Positions 1-9,961 of a stretch of 64,000 nt of DNA are shown piece after piece. The notes below the pieces were generated by a model, which did not search any database, was not told where the DNA came from, and was given only the letters and a program-made list of their open reading frames with translations. Source of the DNA: Maylandia zebra (Eukaryota > Chordata > Actinopteri > Cichliformes > Cichlidae); assembly GCF_041146795.1 (NCBI RefSeq), contig NC_135173.1, positions 69,076,251 through 69,140,250 of the forward strand, in the 5' to 3' direction. Within the stretch, counting starts at the first letter, position 1. Every line of letters starts with the position of its first letter. A program made the translations under genes and the position numbers.

Positions 1-138
1 TTATGGTATTGATCTTCCTGAGTCCTTATTCTGTAGGTCAATTCTTCCATAGTTTGTATTTCATCTATAATTTTGATCCATTCGTCCTGTGATGGTGGGT
101 CTATCTTGTTCCATTTTCTTGTAATTGCCTTTTTACAG
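1..138 (-). mobile_element. LINE ORF2 C-terminal fragment, runs off the left edge
   Basis: Reading the minus strand gives an open stretch containing EWIKIIDEIQTMEEL followed by a Tyr/Arg/Gln-rich tail, which looks like the C-terminus of a fish L1-type LINE ORF2 protein. About 85 bp of it recurs almost exactly at 14841-14925, where the same frame reaches a stop codon. It is therefore a dispersed repeat and not a host exon. The LINE assignment is from general resemblance of the tail and is inferred. Confidence 0.5.
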
Positions 139-1319
139 GCAAAAAACAACTAAATTCAGCTCAACTGACTTTAGTTGTTTTTTTACTGTAAAAAAACACA
201 GACATGTTGGGTAAATGTTTATAACTTGAAATGCAAATATAAAACGTACATTTTATAAACATAAACAACTATTTATCTAAAAATGCAGCCAATACACCGT
301 TTGTTTCATTTTCTACAACCATTTAAAAATATTACTAAAACTAAAATGAGAGAACAATCAGGTGTGGCAATAAGATGCCCCACAAATGATGTGTGCCAGT
401 AAAAACAAGTTTGTCCACCAAAAGACAAAAGAGCACAGGGACAAACCTGCAGGCCCGACAACAGCAGGTGTATCACTCCGCTGGTTTTCTACTTAGTGAC
501 AGTGTTTACGTTGCAAATGTGCCTCTGACAGTCATTAGTGCCCTCACTGACACACTAAACAAAACGACTACACAACAGAACGACTACACAACACACTAAA
601 CGTCACAAATCTGCCACATCTAAACTCTCTCTCTCGCTCTGTCTCGCTCGCCCTGTTACCGTCACTCCCCAAACTTTTCCCTCTTCCTAAACAACCAAAT
701 CCCACATGTTGACTTTTTTTTAATTGGTCGACATGGTGCATTTTTCCACCAATAAGAAAGAGGTGGCTTTTTTCCTTTCTTTCCTGTTTTCGTGCTGTCC
801 TTACAAAACGCTTAAAACACACACGTGACGACAGTATTTAGAACGAAGCGTGGCTGATATATATATGATCATAACTCTGGATTTACTGGCCTGTAATTAA
901 AATTTAAAAACTTTGAAGTCCGAACTTTCAATGTGGCTGAAACAGAGACTCAGCGTGGCTGCAGCTTGTTGCTGTGTCAGCTTACATCAGTCATGTGATC
1001 TGGAGGTGCAGCGTGTCCGTGGACCACAGAGGGTTAATAACACAAACCTTCCTTCCATTTCCACAGTGTAACATCCACCCACCTGTGTAAAATCCAAAAT
1101 TCCCATGGTGTTGTTCAAAATGTGCTCTGGCACGATCATGAGCATCGCTTGCTGCTGAAAACAAGAAAAAAGCCGGTCCTGCTATGGGCTGAACCATTTG
1201 TTACTGGTGCAGGGGGGACACTATGCAATATTTTCAGTTTTAGCATTTATATTCACTGCTGACTGTAACTACGCTCAAACTGTTAATGCTATCTTATTTT
1301 AATAAACAACACTGTCATA

Positions 1320-1395
1320 TGCAAAACTGGGGTGGCAAGGGATCATTTTAGGGTGGCACTTGCCACCCCATGCCACCCTTCTAGATCCGCCCCTG
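1320..1395. mobile_element. Terminal fragment of a CAGGGGCGGATCTAG-ended transposon
   Basis: The stretch ends in CTAGATCCGCCCCTG and carries a GGTGGCA-rich subterminal palindrome. The same terminus, in one orientation or the other, is seen at 14064-14078, 42333-42347 and, diverged, at 44014-44028. Only one end is recognisable here, so element length is unknown. Confidence 0.5.
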
Positions 1396-1409
1396 CTCAT
1401 TAGGCCCTC

Positions 1410-1782
1410 CCATGAACCTCCTCTGAGCTCTTCTCCTCCTGCCTGCAGCTTCTCCCTTCACCTTTCCTGTGGATTTTAATGCCACCCTGCACCTGAGGGG
1501 GCGACAGTGAGTCAGCCCTCAGTCCAACGGGACAGGAAGCAGCACCTCCAGGTCCAAGAGGAGCGTGCAGGCAGGGTGGAGTGGGTGGAGAAAGAGTGTC
1601 AGGGGTTTGGAGATGTGGAGATGCTCAGATGTTTGTTGGAAGTGAGCAGTGTGGACAGAATCCTGTCATCAGGGGAACGGCTCAGACTCAGAGAGGCTGA
1701 GATGGTCTGAGCCTGTGCAGAGGAGGAAAGGTGAAGGGAGAAGCTGCAGGCAGGAGGAGAAGAGCTCAGAGGAGGTTCATGG
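1410..1782. repeat. Fold-back: perfect 59-bp inverted repeat with 255-bp loop
   Basis: The sequence at 1410-1468, starting CCATGAACCTCCTCTGAGC, is the exact reverse complement of 1724-1782. The loop (1469-1723) shows no convincing coding frame. It could be a fold-back transposon or a hairpin from a local inverted duplication. Confidence 0.7.
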
Positions 1783-3265
1783 ATGCAGTGAAGGGAACAT
1801 GCAGAGGGTCGGAGTGACAGAGGAGGGTGAGTCGTCTGTGTCCTGTGCAGATTTAGCTCAGACTCCCACCAGCAGGGGGCAGTGTTTGAGCGGGAGTCAG
1901 GCTGAGGTGCTTCTGCTGCTGTGAATGAATTTAAACTGTACCAGTGTGTCTGCTGGCCACCTGACCTTCATCAGCTGATGGAGCCTTTTCTCCACCCTAA
2001 ACCTTTTTACCTGCGTGCTTTTGTTTCCACTGCGTAAACTAAAGCACAGTTCTGTTTCTGGTTGGGTGACTTCCTCTCAGTAACGCCATCAGTATGATCG
2101 CTTGCTCTGATAGCCCGGCCTCATAAAGGCGTGGAGCGTTATCTGATGCAGACGGCGACAAATTTCCCCAGAACTGCTGTTCAAACACACGGTGGCAACG
2201 GCGTGAAGCAGCTTGCTCTGACAGCTGTTAGCGTCATGAAATAAAGATGTGGAGCTGCCGACGGATGCTCGGACAAACAGCCCATAGCCTAACAACCGAC
2301 GACACGCTGCTTACCCAGAACTCTGACAGCAAAGACCCCACAGTGAGCACGGACACACAACTCTGAGTGTGTACTCTGAGTCTACTCTTTACCTCATGCT
2401 GAGCCTGGACATTATCTTTCGCTCTTCTTCAGTGTCTGGATTGTGGACGGTTTTTGTTTTTCGTGGACGAACTTCGATCCCTGTGAGCCGACTGGCAGGA
2501 AAATGCCGCCTGCAAAGCTGCATGGAGGGAATATTTAACGTGTGATGTAAACGATGCAGAGCCATCAGCCTGACTGCAGGTTTTTCATGTTGGCCCAGAG
2601 AAAAAGAAGAAATATTGCTTAAATACAGTCCAGAAACATCACTTTAGGCTGACCGTTTCATGCTAGAGTTTAAATTGTATTTGCATTTGTTTTTCTGCTT
2701 TTCTTTGACAGATTTCCTGCCATTAGAAAAAGATGTAAATAGAGAGAATGGTGCAGAGATAAAACAGAAATAAAAGGAATAAATAAATTAAAGTGAATGT
2801 AAATAACGAGTATCACAGAAAGAACTCTGTAACATAAATTCATGTCAGATTCATTAGTTCCTGTAGATTTCTTTTGGCACATTTGTTCCTCCATAAAGCA
2901 GAGGGTCGAACTAGAGTGTGGAGATGAATCTTCAGTTACTGATCTGATCGCTCTGGGCAGTTCTTTTTAAATCGTTTGATCTGTTTCTGCTGCCTGGATG
3001 AATATTCTGAGCTGATGGGATTACTGCCTTGCTCAAAGGCTCTTCAGCAAGAAGGTTGTGTGATGAGCCAATTCAAGTAAAAAAGTACTAAAAGTAGAAA
3101 TAATTAGTTTGACTTTGAACTTTTGGAGCAGAATTTGAGAAATAAAGAGTTTCTTATTATCTTCTCCTGATCAGCAATCAATAAAGTCCTGAAGCTGCTC
3201 TCAGCTACAGTACTCGAGTAAAAGTACCCAGTTAGTCTAAAAGGAGGAGGATGAAGACTCCTCAC

Positions 3266-3382
3266 CATCTGTCCGCCGGTGTGCCGCTGCCGCTGATGCT
3301 GCTGGTCAAACATGGCCGAGTCCAGCGACAGCCCGCGCCGCGACCAGTACTTGCTGGAGAACATCATCATAGCCGGTTGCAT
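3266..3382 (-). CDS. tph2: Tryptophan hydroxylase 2, first coding exon
   Basis: This 39-codon exon starts MQPAMMMFSSKYWSRRG and closely matches the N-terminus of vertebrate TPH2, the neuronal enzyme that hydroxylates tryptophan to 5-hydroxytryptophan in serotonin synthesis. It encodes only the start of the regulatory region. Ser19 in RRGLSLDS corresponds to the known PKA/CaMKII phosphorylation site of mammalian TPH2. The exon ends in phase 0 at a good donor (CAGATG|GTGAG, GT at 3265-3264). The ACT and catalytic domains lie beyond the left edge. The ATG at 3382 was chosen by homology; the frame stays open upstream, with in-frame ATGs at 3412 and 3430. The tbc1d15 neighbour on the same strand matches the human TBC1D15-TPH2 order. 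Confidence 0.9.
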
Positions 3383-6243
3383 CCTGGGGATGGGTTCGCC
3401 ATCGTCCTTCATCACGTGGCCCGACGCCATCGGGAACCAGTGAGTGTACGAGTACCAGGACTCCAGCCTGTCGCTCTGCCGCCGCTCAGGAGGACGAAGA
3501 GGAGGATGCTGCTGCTGATGCTGCTGGAGCTGTGAGCCGCTGCCGACCCGCCTCCTCAAAAATACTCCCCCAGGAGGGGGAGGGGGGGGGGGGTAAGCTC
3601 CACCCACAGCAGTCTCCAGGTGGGCGGAGACTTTGGCAGCAGAGTGACATCATTAGAGCACACATAGCAGCTCAGAGACACACCTGAACACAAACACACA
3701 CTCATTTTCACATCTCCTTGAGGACATTGAGCTGATGTAACACTTTACCTGCTGTCTCACTCTAACCAATAGGAGCTAATGCCTGACCCCAACAATGACC
3801 TAACCACAGCTGAGGACCGCCATTTGGTCCTCCCAATTACTGGTCCCCACAAAGATGTTTAAAGGAGCACACACACACGCACACAGGGACCTGCGTGTTT
3901 AAAAGCAGTGAGATTGTGATATTAATGCCACGTTATGCCCCTGAATAATGACTGTGAATTATTATGTAGTTTTAGTTTGCATTATTCTCCTGAGTTACAT
4001 TTGTTAAACTGCATTACATTAGGCTGCTGGCTTATTGTGAATGAATGATATTGTTTATGATGCATGATACTGCTGAGGTATAAGAAATACTGTTTTCAGA
4101 GTCAGGACCTTGTTTTCTGATAATAGAGGAGACAGAGAGCTTCTGCCTGGTAAAAGGTCAGAGTGCATTTGGAGGTTGAGACACACACACACAGTAGTTA
4201 GACTCATGTTTAGGTAAGAGTTCAAATAATAGTTTGCAAAAGCTTGTGATGCAAAATTGTGTCTGCCTAAGGGACAGTTTGCTCCAGGAGATAAGCGAGA
4301 GTTATTAACAGGAAGCACCTGGCCTCGAGACGGAGAAGATGTCCTTTTAAATGTGTCGAAAGTCGTCAACAGAACATTAGTGGTGTTGAAACGTATGCAT
4401 GTGTTGTATCTGTTTGACGCGTGAGGGGGCGTCATAAACAATACCCTGATGTTATGAAAACAACTGCTTGTGTATCGTTGGGCGGAGATCGATGCTGTCG
4501 GCGTGCAGTGTTCATGTCCCCACGCGTGTGTTCATTAAATCATCCTAACTCTCCTGGACCAATCGTTGTCTTTGTGCTCACCCTCAATATTTCAACTCGT
4601 AACACCCTGACACACCTGGTCACCCCACCTGAGCGATTTCCCGCTGACGTCGAGTGTCATGTGACAGGTAGGACATAAAGAGTAAGAAAGGCTCCACGGC
4701 TCCGCCCTCTCCGGCTTGGACGGACCATACAACTCCCGCAGGTGAGGGGCGTGTTTCCTGCTCTCACACACCTTAAATACCTGCCTATGTTCATAAATCC
4801 TGTCACACAGCTGACCTTCACCCACAGAAAGTCATGTGACCACAAATCAAACATGATTCCCACCTGTACATCCTGCTGTGGCCCCGCCCCCCCGACTGCC
4901 AGACATCAGAGAGGGTGGTTTGGTTCGACTGTAAACATCTGCAGCTCTCGGCCTAATGAGCTTTGAGTCTGGAATGGCGCCGTGCTCTGATTGGTCGTTT
5001 CAGATCTTAAACTTCAGTTTGAGGTTTCATCAGCTGTGGGCACAGAGGAGCGGAGTCCTCTATTAAACCTGTGGGCGGGCAGGTGATGGACGGCTGATGG
5101 TTGGCTGATAAACGGCCATGATGGCAGCCGCGGTTATCAGCGTGCGGAGACAATTTCCTGCCACACAGGAAATGAAAGCTGCATCGGGAGGAGCCGCGGC
5201 TGCTTTGTTCCTGAGGCTTTATGAGCTGATTGCAGGTGATACCTTCATCTTCCTCCTCCTCCTCGTCGCCTTTAAAACCAAACTTCTCCAATCTAAGGAG
5301 GCAAGGAGGGGGAGGTGGTGAGGGGGAGGTGGAGGAGGAGGAGGAGGCCAGGAGATATCTGACAGTCGCATGAAAGCAGCTGAGGTGACATTTGGAGCAA
5401 ACGGGAGGAGGCGTGACATTTATGAAGATGAATCGAATCATTTCCTCACATCGATGCAAGCAGAGCAGCTGCCCTCCACCTCCCCTCCCACTCTGACTGT
5501 GCAGTGGCGCAGCTCTCTGATTGGAGCTTGGCCCTGCAGGTGTGTTTTCCTTCTGCGTGTGACACAAAGCGAAAACGTCCGCGCGAGCATCATCGTAAAT
5601 AATCTGGCCTCCCGTGACGAGCTGCGATGCTGTGTCCAGCTGTGGTCTCCATGGTTACTGACAGGTCAGCTCCAATAAGAGAGAGAGATGGCACTCAGTC
5701 CTTAACGTATTTTAAGGTGGAAGCAGACCTACAGCTGCTGATATTTATGAGGACAAAGTTCAGCGTGTGTGGGTGGAGGTGAACATGGTGCAGTCGGACT
5801 CAGTGTCCCCGTATGCTGAACCGTCCCAGCAGCAGCGACCACAACACGCGCAGGATGTTTGATTGAATTCGGTAAATCCTGAGTGTTTGACTCACATACA
5901 CCACAGATTTCAGACAAACTGAGCCTCAGGATTCAAAGAAGTGTTTGTGCTGACGTCGGTGAATACGACCCCAGACGCTCCTCCTCTCAACGCCAGCCTC
6001 GTTCATATCATCTCCACAAATCGAAGAGGATTTAGTTTTTGTAGTCCGCCTTCAGCACCCTGTAGTTTCAACATGCGTCACGTTAAAGAGCAAAGGGTGT
6101 ATTGCACCACTTCACCTCACTACAAGCAGCAGGCGATTTTAGACCCAGACAGGCCTCAGGGCTGTGTGCTGCTACATCATTGAGTCTACAGGAGGTGGAG
6201 GCCCTGAACCACTCAGGACTCCACCCAGCCACCTGTGGCATCA
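3383..6243. other. tph2 5' flank, no gene recognised
   Basis: This holds the presumed tph2 promoter and 5' UTR and about 2.8 kb beyond. I see a G-run near 3580, a purine-rich stretch at 5290-5350 and no convincing exon or transposon ends. Short open frames here lack homology or splice support. Confidence 0.4.
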
Positions 6244-6251
6244 GTGCCTAG

Positions 6252-7236
6252 TAGGGGTGCAACGATACACAAAATTCACGGTTCGGTTCGATACTTTGGT
6301 GTCACGGTTCGATATTTTTTCGATACAAAAAAAATGTTCATGCTTTTTAATTTGTCATTTATTAAAATTATAAATATATATTTTAACTCAAACGTGCAGT
6401 TTTTAAATTTAATGTTGCTGAAACAACAAAGTAAAAAAATAAATCCAATGGAGAAATCTCTCATCTTTGGAAAAGAGTTTATTACAGAGAAATGTCTCTT
6501 TCCAAAATAAAAGCTCTACTATACGCTTCTTCTGGGCTATATTCTCAGCAGCATATTAAACATATCAGGTCCCCATAAGGAGAATCCTGTGCTAACGGCT
6601 GTCTAAATGACTCGGGTAAAGTTTGTAGCATGCTGCTTGTTGTTTTTGTCTTTGCACTAGGATGATGTCGGAGTAAATGTGCAGTCATATTCGTTGTGTT
6701 CCCACTAGTGCTGTCAGCGTTAATCTGAAATGACGTTAACGCCACAACACGGCAAATCTCCGTTAACGAGCTACCGCGGATCGCCCCGTGCGTGGGGCTG
6801 GACGGCCAACACGTTAATGAGTTAACTGCGCTAACGCACTAGCTCCCACCCATGTAATTGAGCATTGCGTGGCACATCCAACATACTGTTTTACTTTAGT
6901 CCATGACTCGCTTACCTTCAGGGTCATACGTCACATGAAAACCAAAATAGTTCCAAACGCCACATCTGAATGAGAGTGGGGGAGGTCCATGTTGCAAGGA
7001 GAGCTTAACTTCTGTCTCGCTAGCTTGTGCTGCGCTCAGTGGATCTGCGCTCGACAGTGCAGCCTAGGCGGAGTAGTCGAACGCAGATTCACTGAGCGCT
7101 CAACACAGACAGCATTGTCAGAAGGAAAGTTGATAAAATAAATTACAAATGTTGTATTGTTCGATACATATGCGTACCGAACCGAAAGCACTGTATCGAA
7201 CGGTTCAATATCGGTACCAGTATCGTTGCACCCCTA
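6252..7236. mobile_element. hAT-like MITE with 8-bp target duplication
   Basis: The element begins TAGGGGTGCAACGATAC and ends in its reverse complement (GTATCGTTGCACCCCTA). The flanks are GTGCCTAG (6244-6251) and GTGCCTGG (7237-7244), matching at 7 of 8 positions, the hAT duplication length. There is no transposase, so it is non-autonomous. A second small element is nested at 6706-6841. Confidence 0.8.
6706..6841. mobile_element. Small hAT-like MITE nested in the 6252-7236 element
   Basis: This 136-bp unit has ends TAGTGCTGTCAGCGTTAATC and ...GCGCTAACGCACTA, short imperfect inverted repeats rich in GTTAA. It is flanked by GTTCCCAC (6698-6705) and GCTCCCAC (6842-6849), 7 of 8 matching. It is therefore younger than the element it interrupts. 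Confidence 0.7.
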
Positions 7237-7479
7237 GTGCCTGGGTAAGGCTACAGCATTACGGAGCTGTGTCCTCGTTACATCAGGCAGGCGATGCAGA
7301 CCAAAGAGCTCTACTGCACCACCTGTTAGCGTTCCTCAGGTGGAGCCATGCTGGACGCTGAGGTCGTCTGCACTCACAACATGAACCAGATTCAGTGTTT
7401 CAACCCTGAGAGGAAACTGTGTGTGTGAGTGTGATCCAGATGTCACAGCTGAGACGGTTTCACGCTGCAGGAAACAAAC

Positions 7480-7485
7480 TTTATT
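7480..7485 (-). promoter_or_regulatory. Candidate poly(A) signal of tbc1d15
   Basis: AATAAA on the minus strand about 550 bp after the tbc1d15 stop codon, the nearest canonical hexamer I noticed downstream. It would give a 3' UTR containing the 7907-7969 dinucleotide array. Use of the site is inferred. Confidence 0.4.
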
Positions 7486-7904
7486 TCTTTGGTTTGTTCG
7501 CCGTCGTCATGGTGACAGAAGCTGATGACGTGGAGTCTTTAATCTGATCTCAGTACAGAGAAAAACGTCAGAGCGCCAACAGGAAGAGGAACACAGGCAC
7601 CTCCTGTCAACAGAAAGAGCTCCTCCCTCTGTCACTGCATGGCCAATCAGGGCTCTTGTTGGCAGAACTTCCTGGATCTGAAGCCTCATTCATTCAAACT
7701 ACAGCCAGACAACTGCTCCACCCTAACCCTATCTTTAACATATCTGTAACACTCAGGAGGCGGAGCCAACAGGTGAATGATTGCTCAGTCACTGGTTGGC
7801 TCCACCTCCTCTTCATCAGGATGAATGAGGCTTCAGAGTGGAGGAATGCCCGATTAGAGCCGCACGATACAAGAAATTACAAAAATAAGATTCTTAATAA
7901 TCTC

Positions 7905-7906
<2 letters not shown>

Positions 7907-7969
<63 letters not shown>
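7907..7969. repeat. (AC)n microsatellite, about 31 units, in the tbc1d15 3' UTR
   Basis: An uninterrupted AC run lying 63 bp downstream of the tbc1d15 stop codon, between it and the candidate poly(A) signal, so it is probably transcribed as (GU)n in the mRNA. Confidence 0.9.
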
Positions 7970-7970
<1 letters not shown>

Positions 7971-8031
7971 CCTCCAGTGAGGCGGGGCCACAGATTCACC
8001 CCGCCCACACACAGTCCATCTCCACTCTTCA

Positions 8032-9922
8032 CTACGATACAAAGGCCCCTCTGCCACTCTGCTCGCAGCTGCTTTCTCTCGAGTGTCCGTTGGAGACGCC
8101 AACCTCCCGCCGAGCTGCTCCGGAAGTCGCCGCCGAGCCGCAATCGGTCGAGCCTGCACGGCGAGACTCGACGTCAAAGCCCAAGATGGTGGCGACAGGG
8201 CGAGGGAGGTCCTGAGGAGGAGCAGACAGGTCAGGGTGAGGGGTCAGATGGACGTACCATGACAGAAGACGCTCCCTGCACTCACCTTGCAGCTCCTGAT
8301 CTGCAGACAGATGCCCTCAGCTTTCTGCAGGATCTCCTCGATGTCCAGCTTCATGGAGAGCTCGTTGATGTGCTGAAACACACAGGTCGGTGAACAATCT
8401 CAGGTGTGCACAGATCTCCGGGCAGCTTTGGGGCGATGCTCACCTTCAGGATCTCGTTGAAGCCGTAGTTCTCCTCCATGATCTTCTGCTTCTCTGAGTC
8501 CAGGATGGCGCAGCACACCAGCAGGTGAAAGTTCTCACAGGGCAGCCCGGTCCACATCACCTGAGGATGAACCACACGTGAGACCACAGGAAGAACGACA
8601 CCTGTCAGCACCTCCGACCCCGCAGGAGGACACCAACCTCCCAGAGCCGCAGCACGTCCACGAAGCTCAGTTCCCTCTTGAACCTGATGAGCAGCCAGCG
8701 GAAGCAGAAATACAGGTATCCTGAATCCTGAGACTCTGAGACACAGACAGAGGGGGCGGAGTCATTCAGAGCCGCCGCTATTCACAGCAAACACACACGC
8801 ACAGCTGCAGGCGGCGTACCGAGGTAGTTCCAGAAGGCAAGGTCGAGCAGCCTGAGCAGCGAGCTGAGCTGGATCAGCTGAGTCTTCATGCCCTGCATCT
8901 GCTCCTCAAAGTTCTCGTGCTGCAGGACACACGGCGGTAAATCAGCACGCGGTTAAACGTCCGAGCTGTCAGAGCAAAGATCAGACTCACCATCTGGTCC
9001 ATGAAGGCCACGAAGCACCAGAAAGCCTCGACCTCATTCTCCATGACGTAGAGGATGGGCGACAGCAGGTCGCTCATGCCCTGAACGTAACCTGCAACAC
9101 AGAGAGCTTCCTGTCACGACCAGGAAACGGGAAGCGGCGCCGTACCTGCGGAGGCAAAGCGTTCGCTCACCCAGGTCGAAGTCGTACATGCAGTAGGTCA
9201 TGAGGATGTCGTGCAGCAGGACCAGGCCCGGGTTGTCGATGCCCTCGTAGAAGCGGTTCGTTCGGTCTGTTCGGTTCACGTCCTTCTCTGAGAGCGCAGA
9301 CACATACGTCACATGACCTTTGACCTTTACCCCCTCACGGCAAGCTGTACCACCCAACTCAGAAGACCAAAGCGGTCGTTGCTCAACTCCCGCAGCTCTC
9401 CCTCCACCTCACCGCGGCAGTAACTGAGCATTCACTCGAGTACCTCACTGAAGTACTGCGTTCACTCCCCGTACTGCAGTATTTCACACGTAAAAACTCC
9501 TTTAACTTTACAGGTAACGCCTCAGATCTGATCCCGGCGACAGTGTTACGATCTCACCCACCTGCTGCACCCGACTCCACGCTGACATCATCTCCAGCAT
9601 CAGAGCAAGAATCAATCGCTCATCAATGCTTCTGATTCTTTGGCACATCAAACATCACAAACACCTTCAAATGTGACGTCATCCACCCGCTACACTGGAC
9701 TGCTCTCCATCAGGAGCCCCGCCCAAATAACCAAACAAGGCCTGAGCCGAGGTGCTGCTCACCGATCAGACTGCGGTAGTCTCTCAGTCTGGAGTTCCTC
9801 CTCTCCTGCTCCTCACTCACAGATTTCCACTGCAGCTTCATCCTGAAGTATTCATCACTGACACACACACACACACACACACCCCTCATGTTAACATGAT
9901 ATACACACCAGTCAGGGTAATC

Positions 9923-9961
<39 letters not shown>

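Larger units (their letters stand above)
139..3265. other. tph2 intron 1 side (3'-ward), no coding exon seen
   Basis: This should be the first intron of tph2, or its left part. I found no match to tph2 exon 2 on the minus strand, so the intron probably exceeds 3.2 kb. It contains one end of a CAGGGGCGGATCTAG-type transposon (1320-1395), a perfect 59-bp inverted repeat (1410-1468 and 1724-1782), and otherwise unremarkable AT-rich DNA. Confidence 0.5.

Noticed and set aside
3104..3265. Extension of the tph2 exon past the donor
   Set aside because: Homology to TPH2 stops exactly at the CAGATG|GTGAG donor and the following residues are low complexity.
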